From: Opitutia bacterium
GTDB taxonomy: Bacteria > Verrucomicrobiota > Verrucomicrobiia > Opitutales > JABJCN01
Assembly (NCBI GenBank): GCA_018668635.1
Contig: JABJCN010000008.1
Coordinates: 8,001 to 65,899 of the forward strand
Direction: 5' to 3'
Length of the DNA stretch: 57,899 nt
Shown: positions 1 through 9,264 of the stretch, piece by piece
Numbering within the stretch: the stretch's first letter is position 1
How the letters are laid out: the number at the start of each line of letters is the position of its first letter
Notes under the pieces: model-generated
What the model saw: only the letters and a program-made list of their open reading frames with translations
Database searches by the model: none
What the model was told of the DNA's origin: nothing
Translations under genes and position numbers: made by a program

Positions 1-759
1 GAGAACTGCCATGATTATGAATGTAGATGGCAGAAATAATTGTCGGACACAGCAAGCTACAGTGATCTGATGCATGTACTTTCTTATATTTAAATTTTTC
101 AAATTATCAAATAGTGTAGCTCCAATCAGTATTAGACCTAGGGGAATTGCGAACTGCCCCATGACATCAAGCATTTTTATACTTTCTGGGTTTATGCGGT
201 TTGCGCCCCCAGACCAGTTTAATACCAATGCTATTGTCACTGCGATTATCGGTGGGTTTACTAATTTCTTCCAATCCAGTTTCTCTTCGCCTGATGTTAG
301 GTAAAGAATTCCAATTGACCAGATTGCGACTTCCACGCCTACGACAAAAACCAGTAGGATCCCGAAGGTTTCCTTTCCAAAAAGCGCGTCTGCAACTGGA
401 AATGCAAAATAGCCATAGTTGAATATTCCCGTGGTGAAGATAAATGTATTTCTTTGTCGTGGGTTTTCAAATGTTATCAATCTTGCGGCTAGGGAAGATA
501 CAATTTGACCGAATGCCAGTGCAAGAAAACCGATTGAAATGATCGTTAGCAGCAAAGATGGGTCATCTGCCAAGGCCTTATTTCCCACTACGTTTTTAAT
601 AATTAGGCATGGGTAAAAGAACCAGATAACTGTTCGCAAAAGCATTATGTCCCATTTGGGTTTTAGCAGTGCAAATTTCCGCAGGATCATGCCCGTTAGG
701 GCCCACCCCACAATCACCAGTAGGGAGAGAAACACTTTATTATAAGGAAGCTCTGGCAT
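1..759 (-). CDS. AEC family (auxin efflux carrier) permease, C-terminus cut off by window edge
   Basis: The minus strand is open from an ATG at 757-759 to base 1, giving 253 codons with no stop; the gene runs off the window. The product starts MPELPYNKVF and is almost entirely hydrophobic, with successive membrane segments. It contains a TTGIFNYGYFAFPVADALFG segment, which resembles the conserved Asn/Gly-rich stretch of AEC transporters, and a later AIPLGLILIGATLFD segment typical of the second half of the family. These carriers export or import small organic acids or amino acids across the inner membrane; the substrate cannot be told here. About 50-60 residues should be missing relative to the usual 300-320. 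The gene is divergent from mtaB, 78 bp away. The family call is fairly secure, the substrate unknown. Confidence 0.8.
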   Translation of the reverse strand, partial: MPELPYNKVFLSLLVIVGWALTGMILRKFALLKPKWDIMLLRTVIWFFYPCLIIKNVVGNKALADDPSLLLTIISIGFLALAFGQIVSSLAARLITFENPRQRNTFIFTTGIFNYGYFAFPVADALFGKETFGILLVFVVGVEVAIWSIGILYLTSGEEKLDWKKLVNPPIIAVTIALVLNWSGGANRINPESIKMLDVMGQFAIPLGLILIGATLFDNLKNLNIRKYMHQITVACCVRQLFLPSTFIIMAVL

Positions 760-798
760 AATTTGTATTGAGGGTCGTCTTTCTCCTGAGTTGCCTTT

Positions 799-827
799 GG
801 GAAAAAGGGGGGCATCCTTTTCTCCCT
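799..827 (+). promoter_or_regulatory. terminator-like hairpin immediately upstream of mtaB
   Basis: AAAAGG (803-808) pairs with CCTTTT (816-821) around a 7-nt loop, and GGG (799-801) can extend the stem with CCC (824-826) across a small internal loop. T-rich sequence follows up to the mtaB ATG at 838. No rightward gene precedes it, so it would lie in the mtaB leader as an attenuator or translation-masking hairpin. It could also be chance in an A/G-C/T skewed stretch. Confidence 0.3.
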
Positions 828-837
828 TTTATTTCTT

Positions 838-2157
838 ATGGCAAGAGAAATCAACGTGACCAAACGTGCAACCGTGCATACTCTTGGGTGTCGGCTTAAT
901 CAGTCCGAGACTAATTTGATTCGTGATCAGTTGGTTGATCATGGCTATGAGATTGTACCTTTTGGCGCAAATGCAGATCTTGCTATTATCAATACTTGTA
1001 CCGTCACGAGTTCTGCGGACTCTAAGTCCCGCTATGCCATTCGTCAATTTACCCGCCGCAACCCACATGCAATTACTGCTGTTGTTGGTTGCTATTCCCA
1101 GATGGGCTACAAGGAGATTTCCCAGATCAAGGGAGTCGACCTAATTATTGGAAATCATGACAAATTGAACGTTCTTGATTATATTGGAGAAGAGAAGAAT
1201 GAAGTCCCTGTGATCGTTCGGGATCAAATGGATAGAGAAGACTTTACGATAACTATTGCAGGAGACCTTCCCTTTACGCAACGGGCTAATCTCAAGATTC
1301 AGGATGGCTGTGATTTCATGTGTACTTTTTGTATTATTCCGTTTGCTCGTGGACGGGCGCGTTCCCGAGATTTTCAAAACCTAATTGAAGAAGCCCGTAA
1401 TTTGGTTGCCCGTGGTGTACGCGAACTGGTTCTCACCGGAGTCAATATTGGGACTTATCATCATAGCGGGAAGCGTATTATCGATGTAGTTGACGCTCTT
1501 GATGCCATTGATGGGCTTTCCTGCATACGTATCTCAAGCATCGAGCCAACAACTATTCCAGAATGCCTTCTTGAGAGGATGCGAAATCCATCTCACTCAT
1601 TATTGCCTTACCTTCATATTCCCTTGCAGGCTGGTTCAGATCATATACTCAGCGCCATGCGTCGCAAATATAAGATACAAGAGTTTCTTGAGTTTTTGGC
1701 CAAGGCAACAGCGATCGTACCCGACCTCTGCATCGGAACCGATATCATGGTTGGTTTCCCGGGGGAGACTGTGACTGATTTCGAGCAGACTTGTAATGTT
1801 TTCTTGGAAGCCCCTTTTGCCTACTGTCATGTTTTTACATACTCTGAACGCGGCGGGACTATTGCCGCCAAGCGTGCGGATCATGTCCATCTTTCTGAAC
1901 GCAAGCGCCGTAGCGCTCATCTTCGCCGCCTCAGTGCGATGAAGCGCCATGATTTTCATAATTTATATCTTGGCCGAGAATTGTCTGTTCTTTTCGAGAA
2001 TAAGCGAGAGGGAACGTGGCCAGGATATACGCCTAACTACATCCGGGTTGTAATTCCCTCTGCTGGGGAGAATTTAGCAAATCGTCGAGGCATGGTGCGA
2101 TTGGATGCAATCAGTGCAGACTTCGTTGATGGAACTCTGATTGAAATGATTGATTGA
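838..2157 (+). CDS. mtaB: tRNA t6A37 methylthiotransferase MtaB
   Basis: This radical-SAM methylthiotransferase converts t6A to ms2t6A at position 37 of ANN-decoding tRNAs. The 439-residue length fits the family. The N-terminal UPF0004 domain carries the three cysteines for the auxiliary Fe-S cluster: C18 (LGCRLNQ), C54 (NTCTVT) and C85 (VGCYSQ). The radical-SAM motif CX3CX2C is C158-C162-C165 (CDFMCTFC). The LGCRLNQ form of the first motif and the shape of the radical-SAM segment separate MtaB from MiaB and RimO. A C-terminal TRAM-like part follows from about residue 375. The ATG at 838 lacks a clear Shine-Dalgarno; a hairpin lies just upstream. The HAD gene follows 63 bp downstream on the same strand. 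Confidence 0.93.
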   Translation: MAREINVTKRATVHTLGCRLNQSETNLIRDQLVDHGYEIVPFGANADLAIINTCTVTSSADSKSRYAIRQFTRRNPHAITAVVGCYSQMGYKEISQIKGVDLIIGNHDKLNVLDYIGEEKNEVPVIVRDQMDREDFTITIAGDLPFTQRANLKIQDGCDFMCTFCIIPFARGRARSRDFQNLIEEARNLVARGVRELVLTGVNIGTYHHSGKRIIDVVDALDAIDGLSCIRISSIEPTTIPECLLERMRNPSHSLLPYLHIPLQAGSDHILSAMRRKYKIQEFLEFLAKATAIVPDLCIGTDIMVGFPGETVTDFEQTCNVFLEAPFAYCHVFTYSERGGTIAAKRADHVHLSERKRRSAHLRRLSAMKRHDFHNLYLGRELSVLFENKREGTWPGYTPNYIRVVIPSAGENLANRRGMVRLDAISADFVDGTLIEMID

Positions 2158-2220
2158 TTCATTTAACCGAATTCGCACACCACATATGTTTTATCTCCAC
2201 CAGTTTATACACTCATCAAT

Positions 2221-2904
2221 ATGAATTCCCCGGACAAACTACTTTTATGGGATATCGATGGAACAATAATTGAGACCAAAGGCGCTGGAGAAACTGCAAT
2301 GAATCGCGCCTTCAAGGAGGTCTTCAACTTGGACGCTGATCTCTATGCGATCGATTACTCTGGACGTACAGACCCTCTTCTTGGTCGGATGCTCTGTGAG
2401 TTTTATGGAATTCCTGACTCGCCAACCAACAATCAAGCTTTTGTTAATGCCTATGTGCGGAATCTTTCTGCAATCCTTGCTGAATCCCCTGCAACATTGC
2501 TACCTGGTATGCCTGTCTTGGAAATACTGGCAAACCGAAGTGACTGCCTCCAAGGATTGCTTACTGGCAACGTTCAATCAGGAGGGAAGTGTAAACTGGA
2601 AAGCGTGGATGCCTGGAAATTTTTTGCATTCGGTGCATTTGCAGATTACTGCTATGACCGTAACGAGCTTGGTCCGAAGGCGCTTGAAATTGTTAAGGAT
2701 GATTTCGGTGTGGCATTCAATCAGGAGCAAACTTTTGTCATTGGCGATACTCCACGTGATGTAGAATGTGGTCAACACATTCAGGCCCAAACCATTGCCG
2801 TTGCCACAGGTAAATATTCATTAGGTGAACTTGCTGAGTCTGAACCGGATTTCCTTTTCGAAGACTTGTCTGACACCGAGGCCTTTCTCGCGGTTCTCGA
2901 TTAA
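2221..2904 (+). CDS. HAD-superfamily hydrolase, phosphoglycolate-phosphatase-like
   Basis: A 227-residue soluble HAD phosphatase. Motif I is WDIDGT with the nucleophile D11 and acid/base D13; motif II is T115 in LLTGN; the motif III lysine is probably K153 in GPKAL; motif IV is GDTPRD with D176 and D180. The cap between residues 20 and 95 is helical and of the size seen in Gph/PGP-type (C1 cap) enzymes, so dephosphorylation of a small phosphate ester such as 2-phosphoglycolate is plausible but not proven. It sits in line with mtaB and convergent with the symporter, ending 46 bp from it. Confidence 0.85.
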   Translation: MNSPDKLLLWDIDGTIIETKGAGETAMNRAFKEVFNLDADLYAIDYSGRTDPLLGRMLCEFYGIPDSPTNNQAFVNAYVRNLSAILAESPATLLPGMPVLEILANRSDCLQGLLTGNVQSGGKCKLESVDAWKFFAFGAFADYCYDRNELGPKALEIVKDDFGVAFNQEQTFVIGDTPRDVECGQHIQAQTIAVATGKYSLGELAESEPDFLFEDLSDTEAFLAVLD

Positions 2905-2950
2905 AGCTTTCTTCTTAGATGGAGGCAATTGTTTGGAAGGATGTTTTACA

Positions 2951-4798
2951 TCAGTCTCGGCGCTTGATCGTCCCATCCTGAATTTTCTTCATGTAGCTGT
3001 CCAGTTCCTCGCGAGCTTTGGGCATGAGGATATAGAGCCCGATTACGTTTGGGAAGCACATGGCGAAAATCATGGCATCCGAGAAACCGATAACATTATC
3101 GAGTGTCATGGCGGCACCGACAACGATGAATAAGCAAAATATGAACTTGAAAATCAGTCGTGATTTTTCGCTCCGACCAAACAAATAAATCCAGCTTTGC
3201 TCCCCATAATAGGACCAGGCGATCATTGTTGAGAGGGCGAACAAAATGACAGCCAGTGCAAGGATGAGCGGGAACCATGAGATCACGCTTTCAAATGCGG
3301 CCGAGGTTACACCAACGCCACCAAGATCTTCGGTGCTGGCCCATGTATTCGTGATGATGATAACAAGTGCTGTCATCGTACAAACGACCACCGTATCGAT
3401 AAATGGCTCCAGCAGGCTAACCAATCCTTCACTGGCTGGATTTTCAGTACGGACTGCCGAGTGCGCAATTGATGCAGATCCGATCCCCGCTTCATTGGAG
3501 AAGGCTGCGCGTTTGAAGCCCTGTATCATGACGCCGATAATTCCTCCAGCTACCGCTTTGCCTGAAAAGGCGCCACTAAGAATCTCTCCGATCGCTGCGG
3601 GAATCTGCCCCAAGTGGGTCAGAAGGACTACGAGCGCTGCCATAACATAGATTCCGCACATTAAGGGAACAATTTTGGAGGTGGTTCGGGCAATACCCCT
3701 AATCCCGCCAATTATGACCAATCCCACAACCACAGCGACCAGAAGGCCAAAGAACCAGCCCTTATCTCCCCACCAGCTTTCAGTGCCTCCGGTTACTCCC
3801 ACGAATTGTTGGTATGCCTGATTGATCTGGAACATATTGCCCCCACCAAGCGCACCACCGATGCACATGACGGCAAAGAACGCCGCCAGTATCTTTCCGA
3901 GTCCTGTCAGTCCCTTTTCTGCAAATCCCTGGCTCAGGTAGTACATGGGGCCACCGTATGTCTTCCCAGTTGCATCGATCTGCCGGTACTTCAGTCCAAG
4001 GGTGCATTCAACGAACTTGGCCGACATACCGAGCAGCCCCGCTACGATCATCCAGAAGGTCGCTCCAGGTCCGCCGAGGCTTATCGCCACCGCTACACCC
4101 GCAATATTGCCGAGGCCAACTGTGCCCGAAAGTGCTGCTGTCAGCGCTTGAAAATGGGTGACTTCACCTTTTTCGCGTGGGTCGGTGTATTTTCCCTGTA
4201 CGATTTCGAGGGCCAACTTGAATCCGCGAATGTTGATAAATCTGAAGTAGAGGGTGAAAACCAAGGCACTACCCACAAGCCATATAAGGACGAAGGGAAC
4301 GCCCTGCCTGTTGGCTTCGATGATGTCGGGATTTGTGGGAAATTCATCCAGCTTCTCGGGCAATTCCAACTGGACACCTGCTTTAATTGTTCCCCTTATA
4401 TCCGCCTTTGCCTTTGCCTTTCCTGTCCTTCCACCATTGGATTCAATAAATGTGAAGGTTACCGTGGACTTCGGGTTGAAGTTGATTATGTCTGCCGTGA
4501 CGTCAATTGAGTCTACATCTCCATCCTTGACTTGAATCTTCAGTTTTTTACGGACATCGATTCCCTTGGCATCGAATGCCTTCCAAAAGACGATGTTCTC
4601 GATCCATTTTGTCGCTGGCTCGATGGCGTTGTTGATCTTCTTATCCAAGCTCTCTGCTGGAGCAACCTCAACAGTTACAGAAGTTGCCCTGGTTGCTGAT
4701 GCGGGCTGTTTATCTGCAAATGCAGTTGTGCCAAGCAGAAGATGGAGTGTAACAAACAACAAGGCTGTACCACGCAGAGATTTTAGGATATTCATCAA
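2951..4798 (-). CDS. alanine/glycine:cation symporter (AGCS family) with N-terminal inserted domain
   Basis: Sodium- or proton-coupled amino-acid uptake carrier of the inner membrane, 615 residues where simple members have about 450-550. Residues 1-28 form a signal-peptide-like start ending TTAFADK. Residues about 45-70 (ending [10 protein letters not shown]) resemble the usual AGCS start, but roughly 85 residues of polar, probably beta-rich sequence then intervene before the first core helix ([18 protein letters not shown]). The family signature follows: [24 protein letters not shown] and [15 protein letters not shown]-type sequence, then a run of membrane helices to the C-terminus. The insert should be on the outside if the signal is cleaved. 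Other genomes have AGCS proteins with signal peptides; the size of this insert is unusual to me. The gene is divergent from the LptF/LptG gene. Confidence 0.9.
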   Translation of the reverse strand: MMNILKSLRGTALLFVTLHLLLGTTAFADKQPASATRATSVTVEVAPAESLDKKINNAIEPATKWIENIVFWKAFDAKGIDVRKKLKIQVKDGDVDSIDVTADIINFNPKSTVTFTFIESNGGRTGKAKAKADIRGTIKAGVQLELPEKLDEFPTNPDIIEANRQGVPFVLIWLVGSALVFTLYFRFINIRGFKLALEIVQGKYTDPREKGEVTHFQALTAALSGTVGLGNIAGVAVAISLGGPGATFWMIVAGLLGMSAKFVECTLGLKYRQIDATGKTYGGPMYYLSQGFAEKGLTGLGKILAAFFAVMCIGGALGGGNMFQINQAYQQFVGVTGGTESWWGDKGWFFGLLVAVVVGLVIIGGIRGIARTTSKIVPLMCGIYVMAALVVLLTHLGQIPAAIGEILSGAFSGKAVAGGIIGVMIQGFKRAAFSNEAGIGSASIAHSAVRTENPASEGLVSLLEPFIDTVVVCTMTALVIIITNTWASTEDLGGVGVTSAAFESVISWFPLILALAVILFALSTMIAWSYYGEQSWIYLFGRSEKSRLIFKFIFCLFIVVGAAMTLDNVIGFSDAMIFAMCFPNVIGLYILMPKAREELDSYMKKIQDGTIKRRD

Positions 4799-4930
4799 AT
4801 TTTCATAGGGGTTTGAAAACGAATAAACTTATTGTGAGCGTCTATTTGGTGGCAAGGCTTTAAGATACTTGATGTCATTCGACACAAATATCTTTTCTAT
4901 GCGCCAAGGTTATACATTCTTAGATGGTTT

Positions 4931-6040
4931 GTGAATTTCCCCAACACCATAGATAGGCATTTAGGACGTGAATGGTTGAAATCTTTCAGTCTTACGACTG
5001 GGGCTATTCTTGGCCTTTTCTATATTCAAAACCTTTATGATAAATTGGGGGATTTTATCAATCACGGTGCGGGAGTAACTCAAATTGCACATTATTATAT
5101 TTTACTGACTCCATCTTTACTTTCGCCTGTGCTCCCCTTAAGCGTGCTTGTCGCTACCTTGCTTAGTTTTGGTACATTGCACCGCAATCAGGAAATCGCT
5201 GCAATGCGTTCCATGGGGTGTAGTATATGGAGTTTAATCCGGTTGAATTTATTTTTCTGCATACTTCTTTCTGTGGGATTATTCTTTCAGGGGAATGGTG
5301 CGTTGTCCCAATCCATAGAAAAATCGCGTGAGTTACATGAGAGTTTGACACAGAAACAACAGGATCCATCTGCAAAAAACAATTTCTTTGTCAGACATCT
5401 TACCTTTGAGAATACCTCTGCGCAAAGGCTCTGGGTCATGAATCGTTATAACCCCATGACTCAAATGGGTTATGGCGTTTACCTTTACTTCCGTGATGAG
5501 CAAGGCCATTGTCGCGAGCGATTTACTGCCAGAACGGCAGAGTTTATTCCAGAATCAGGCACTTGGGTTTTCCGGGAAGGTCGGTATGTTGTTTTTGATG
5601 AAGCTGGTTTCCCATTGCGTTTTGAGGATTTTCCAGAAAAGGAAATGCGTGATATCGATCCTCCTCGTACCCTTTTAGCCAGACAGAAAAAAATGGAAAA
5701 CCTCTCTTTTCTTGAGCTTCAGGAACTTGTCATGGTCAACCGGGCAGGTGAAGATAAGGAAGCACGCCGATATATGGTACGTTACCATCAAGCTATTTCT
5801 GGTCCTTTCAACTGTGTTTTGGCACTGCTTCTAGGCGTGCCTTTCGCCATCGCGGGAACCCGAGTTAATGCCATGGTTGCGTCAACCAAGGCCATTGGGA
5901 TTTTTGTTGGGTATTTCTTTTTGGTTGGTATTTTCCGAATGTTTGGCGAGCAGGGATTTTTGTCCCCGGTGTTTGCTGGTTGGTTGCCAATGGGGTTAAT
6001 GACTTTTTATGCCTTGATCCTGATAATTCGCCTGCGGTGA
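4931..6040 (+). CDS. LptF/LptG family permease
   Basis: Membrane subunit of the LptB2FG ABC transporter that extracts LPS from the inner membrane. The 369-residue protein has the family architecture: one helix near residues 17-35, two more by about residue 120 enclosing the conserved stretch LSFGTLHRNQEIAAMRSMG (coupling-helix region), a periplasmic beta-jellyroll of about 130 residues (150-275), and three C-terminal helices containing FNCVLALLLGVPFAIAG. LptF and LptG cannot be distinguished here and the partner is not in the window. The start chosen is GTG at 4931, which gives the usual short N-terminus; no in-frame ATG lies nearby upstream. Confidence 0.88.
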   Translation: MNFPNTIDRHLGREWLKSFSLTTGAILGLFYIQNLYDKLGDFINHGAGVTQIAHYYILLTPSLLSPVLPLSVLVATLLSFGTLHRNQEIAAMRSMGCSIWSLIRLNLFFCILLSVGLFFQGNGALSQSIEKSRELHESLTQKQQDPSAKNNFFVRHLTFENTSAQRLWVMNRYNPMTQMGYGVYLYFRDEQGHCRERFTARTAEFIPESGTWVFREGRYVVFDEAGFPLRFEDFPEKEMRDIDPPRTLLARQKKMENLSFLELQELVMVNRAGEDKEARRYMVRYHQAISGPFNCVLALLLGVPFAIAGTRVNAMVASTKAIGIFVGYFFLVGIFRMFGEQGFLSPVFAGWLPMGLMTFYALILIIRLR

Positions 6041-6063
6041 TCTGAATGAATTGCCAGAGTTAT

Positions 6064-6861
6064 CTAACCTGTAACTTCCATACCCTTTGCACTGTCAGGA
6101 TTCACAACTTCCATTGAGCATTGGTGCGAGATTTCAATGGGTTGGAAGGTTCGACGGACCAAATCCACATTGTTGCAGTCCTTGCTTAAGTGGGCGAGGA
6201 ATACTTTTCGCCAATTTGGATTTTCAGCTTCTTGAAGCAGCGCTAGTGCAGCCTTGTTGGAAAGATGCCCATGGCGACCAAGAATCCTTTGTTTCAATGA
6301 CCAAGGCCTGCGGTTGTCCATCTCCAGCATCTTAATGTCGTGGTTGGCCTCTACAACAAGGTAATCAACATCGAGAATCTTTTGTTTTATTAGATTTGGG
6401 ACATAACCGAGATCTGTTAACCATGCCAGTTTTCGGGATGGATTGAACAGATCGTTTTCCCCCCATGCGAAAACGAATGCTACAGGATCGTAGGCATCGT
6501 GAGGAACTGAAAAAGGAGACACTTCCAAATCACGGAACAGAAAGGGACGCCCTGTCTCAAAAAGACTCCAGGTCACCCGCCGGGTAAGTTTTCTTTGGAT
6601 GGCATGGGCGGTGTCTGCATTGGCATGGAAGATTAGGTTTTTATGACGAGCGAGTCCCTTTACTCCTGATGCGTGATCAGAATGTTCGTGGGTAATGAAC
6701 ACGGCATCCACATTTTCAATACATTCCCCAGTCTCTGCCAGCATCTCACAGATGCGCTTTCCGGAGAATCCTGCATCAATCAACACTGTACTATTCTCCG
6801 TTTTGAGTAATGCACAATTGCCTGAGCTGCTGGAGCCTAAAATTCTAAAATAATATCCCAC
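6064..6861 (-). CDS. MBL-fold metallo-hydrolase, YycJ/WalJ-like
   Basis: A 265-residue metallo-beta-lactamase-fold protein. It opens with the beta strand FRILGSSSSGNCALL, characteristic of the YycJ/WalJ group, then has the metal-binding HxHxDH motif at H58-H63 (HEHSDH) and later histidines including that in the segment LVVEANHD and in GRHGHLSN. Relatives are exonuclease-like enzymes linked to mismatch repair or cell-wall signalling in Gram-positives; the function in this lineage is not established. It faces the LptF/LptG gene tail to tail (23 bp) and is divergent from folE2. Confidence 0.85.
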   Translation of the reverse strand: MGYYFRILGSSSSGNCALLKTENSTVLIDAGFSGKRICEMLAETGECIENVDAVFITHEHSDHASGVKGLARHKNLIFHANADTAHAIQRKLTRRVTWSLFETGRPFLFRDLEVSPFSVPHDAYDPVAFVFAWGENDLFNPSRKLAWLTDLGYVPNLIKQKILDVDYLVVEANHDIKMLEMDNRRPWSLKQRILGRHGHLSNKAALALLQEAENPNWRKVFLAHLSKDCNNVDLVRRTFQPIEISHQCSMEVVNPDSAKGMEVTG

Positions 6862-7005
6862 AGTACTTCACTCTGGAACTGCGTATTGATTCTGGAAAGC
6901 ATTTTTTCCATCCATTCTGATAAATTCCAATATTTACACGGTTAACTGTTTTCCCATAGTCCACATTCTTTTTTTCTATAAACCATTCTCTGTTATATTT
7001 TTGAT

Positions 7006-7944
7006 ATGTCCGATGATCAACCATCCCGGAACTACGATGGGTCCTTTTGCTCCACAGAGGGATACCGTGGTACATTGCCAGATATCCAGAATTCTGCGGA
7101 ACACGCCATTCAGGGTGCGGACGTTCCGGTTAATCAGGTCGGTTCATCTAATTTTCGGCTTCCTTTGCGAATCAAGGGTGATGCTGGTGAAGCTAGGGTT
7201 GTCGAGGTCGGAGTGACCGGCACCGTCTCTCTCAAAGCCGGAGATAAGGGTATTAATATGTCACGCGTCATGCGCACCTTTTATGAATTTAAGGATGAGG
7301 TTTTTTCTCTCGAAATTTTGGAGACGATCTTGAAGAAGTTTCAAGGAACACTTGGAGAGGAGAATGCACACCTTCAAATTCATTTCTCCTACCCATTGCT
7401 AAAACCCAGTTTACGTAGCGATTTGGAGGGTTTCCAGTATTATGAATCTGCCTTCTTCGGCAGCATCGGGGAGGGCGGCCTATTCCGTAAATTTATACAG
7501 TTTGATTTCATCTATTCATCTGCATGTCCTTGTTCCAGTAGTCTCGTGGATCATGCTCGGGAACAACGTAATGTTTATGGAATTCCTCATTCTCAGAGAA
7601 GTACTGCCCGCGTAACTGTTGAAATTTCACCTGATTCCGTCCTGACTATAGAAGAATTGCGAGATCATTGCCTTAATGCGCTAAAGACAGAAACACAGGT
7701 TATGGTGAGGAGAGAGGACGAACAGGCTTTTGCTGAACTTAACGGTGGCTTTCAAATCTTTGTTGAGGATGCAGTCCGTCTACTTTACAAGGAGCTAAAC
7801 GGTGATCCTCGGATACTTGATTTTAAGGCTGTATGCTCTCATCTGGAATCTCTACATTCGCATGATGCCGTGGCAATAGTGAGCAAGGGTGTTCTTAATG
7901 GGTTCAATGATGAGTTTCCAGACTTCCGGGTTCTGGTCCGCTAG
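7006..7944 (+). CDS. folE2: GTP cyclohydrolase FolE2 (GCYH-IB)
   Basis: Converts GTP to 7,8-dihydroneopterin triphosphate, the first step of folate and of queuosine biosynthesis. The 312-residue protein has the FolE2 hallmarks: KGINMSR (81-87), the metal-ligand region ACPCSSSLV with C174/C176, and HSQRS at 195-199. FolE2 is the metal-promiscuous, zinc-independent alternative to FolE and is often kept by organisms facing zinc limitation. The start at 7006 is an ATG; a longer N-terminus is not available in frame. The NUDIX gene follows 14 bp later, suggesting co-transcription. Note that this is not the riboflavin-pathway GTP cyclohydrolase II. Confidence 0.93.
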   Translation: MSDDQPSRNYDGSFCSTEGYRGTLPDIQNSAEHAIQGADVPVNQVGSSNFRLPLRIKGDAGEARVVEVGVTGTVSLKAGDKGINMSRVMRTFYEFKDEVFSLEILETILKKFQGTLGEENAHLQIHFSYPLLKPSLRSDLEGFQYYESAFFGSIGEGGLFRKFIQFDFIYSSACPCSSSLVDHAREQRNVYGIPHSQRSTARVTVEISPDSVLTIEELRDHCLNALKTETQVMVRREDEQAFAELNGGFQIFVEDAVRLLYKELNGDPRILDFKAVCSHLESLHSHDAVAIVSKGVLNGFNDEFPDFRVLVR

Positions 7945-7958
7945 GATTGTAATTCATT

Positions 7959-8474
7959 ATGGAACCTGCCCAATCCGACGACGAAATTTTTGATGTCGTT
8001 GATTGGGCGGATTTTGTTATTGGACAAGCTACTCGCCGTGAGGTTCATGAAAAAGGGCTTTTTCACCGGGCTGTTCATATTTTAATATTCAACAAGTCAG
8101 ATCAAATCTACTTACAGAAGCGTTCGATGGCTAAGGATATGTATCCTGGTTGTTGGGATAGTTCCAGTTCCGGTCACCTTGACTCCGGTGAGAATTACCA
8201 TTCTGCGGCCATTCGAGAGTTTCAAGAGGAATTAGGAGTTGTGGCACCTAATCTGGTTCGGCTTTTTAAGCTCGGTCCTTCAGTTGCAAATGGTTGGGAG
8301 TTTGTAGAGGTCTACCATGGTAAGCATTCTGGGCCTTTTATCCCTAATTCTTCTGAAATTATTGAAGGTCGGTGGTTTGCTAAAAATGAGGTTGAGCAAC
8401 TTATTCGGAAGAAACCAGAGGCTTTTGCCAGTTCCTTTATCGAAATCTGGAAGTACTGGGGAGGAGAGGTTTGA
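7959..8474 (+). CDS. NUDIX hydrolase, isopentenyl-diphosphate-isomerase-like subgroup
   Basis: 171 residues with an exact Nudix box GX5EX7REUXEEXGU from G72 to V94 (GHLDSGE...REFQEELGV). The front end, with DWADFVIGQATRREVHEKGL and the strand QIYLQKRSMAKDMYPGCWD, resembles the YfcD/Idi-like Nudix group, in which the His/Trp-rich segment HRAVHILIF precedes the box. Members hydrolyse nucleoside diphosphate derivatives; true isomerase activity would need residues I cannot confirm. Being 14 bp behind folE2 it might act on dihydroneopterin triphosphate, but that is context only. It ends convergent with the methyltransferase gene. Confidence 0.82.
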   Translation: MEPAQSDDEIFDVVDWADFVIGQATRREVHEKGLFHRAVHILIFNKSDQIYLQKRSMAKDMYPGCWDSSSSGHLDSGENYHSAAIREFQEELGVVAPNLVRLFKLGPSVANGWEFVEVYHGKHSGPFIPNSSEIIEGRWFAKNEVEQLIRKKPEAFASSFIEIWKYWGGEV

Positions 8475-8504
8475 GTTTAGCACAACCCTTTTTGGAATAT
8501 TATC

Positions 8505-8522
8505 TTACAAAGCGTCTTGTAA
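8505..8522. terminator. small inverted repeat between convergent genes
   Basis: TTACAA (8505-8510) and TTGTAA (8517-8522) form a 6-bp perfect stem with a 6-nt loop in the 52-bp gap between the convergent NUDIX and FkbM genes. It lacks a T-tract on either side and is AT-rich, so it is at best a weak bidirectional terminator. Confidence 0.25.
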
Positions 8523-8526
8523 CAAA

Positions 8527-9213
8527 CTACTGGAATTGTTTGCCCAAGGTTATCAGCCAGTAACAGTAAAGACTTCTTTTTTCCTTCCCGAGAAATGGGA
8601 CAGGTGGCAAGTTGCGGATCAGAAAGGGTCTATCTAATTCACAAAAGACTTTTGCCACTTTCGGGATAAGGGATTTGCCATGAATTTCTATCATCCAGTC
8701 ATGGTCAGGATTTTGAAGTAAGTTTTTTGCTCCTTTCAATACTTCACATTCCGCTCCTTCCACATCAATTTTCATCAGGCCTTTTTTTCCTTCAAGATCG
8801 GGTCTTTCATTGTAAATTGTATCAATAGTAACGGTGCTTTTATCGTCCTCAGCTCCCGCAAACTTGGAAATAATTTCGATTTTTGAACGGGAATATTCAG
8901 CCCAGTTTTTGGGAGTAGTAAGTTCAGGATAGCGATCGGCTTCCGGTTCAAAGGCCACAATGTCCACGCCACGAGTATTGGAATGTGATAGCAGATGAGC
9001 CAATCCGTAGGTGTCATATCCCGTATTGGCCCCGATATCGAAGGCAAAATCCTTGGTTGGCGGTACTACTTTAAGCCAGTCATTTAGACTATATTCGTAG
9101 AGGCCAAAGACCATTCTCTTAGAGTGAGCTGGATTAAGGAACATTTTGGCGCCCTTGAATGGTCCACGCAGTATACGAAGAATTTCTGGCTTTTTTGATA
9201 ATAGTTTAAACAT
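8527..9213 (-). CDS. FkbM family SAM-dependent methyltransferase
   Basis: 228 residues with a Rossmann methyltransferase core: motif I FDIGANTGYDT at 58-68, the acidic end of strand 2 in AFEPE (87-91), and the FkbM signature MKIDVEGAE around 147-154 followed by EVLKGA. Family members O-methylate sugars or other secondary metabolites; the substrate is unknown. It lies downstream of uvrA on the same strand with a 51-bp gap, but a functional link is not evident. The length is normal for the short, single-domain members. Confidence 0.83.
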   Translation of the reverse strand: MFKLLSKKPEILRILRGPFKGAKMFLNPAHSKRMVFGLYEYSLNDWLKVVPPTKDFAFDIGANTGYDTYGLAHLLSHSNTRGVDIVAFEPEADRYPELTTPKNWAEYSRSKIEIISKFAGAEDDKSTVTIDTIYNERPDLEGKKGLMKIDVEGAECEVLKGAKNLLQNPDHDWMIEIHGKSLIPKVAKVFCELDRPFLIRNLPPVPFLGKEKRSLYCYWLITLGKQFQ

Positions 9214-9264
9214 CTTAGTTTAAAAATGAGTTAATACCTTCATGTATGATTTGTCGAGTTTGAG

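Noticed and set aside
3806-4510. A 234-codon open frame on the plus strand opposite the AGCS symporter.
   Set aside because: It lies wholly antisense to a well-supported gene, has no recognisable protein features and its composition mirrors the symporter's codon pattern.
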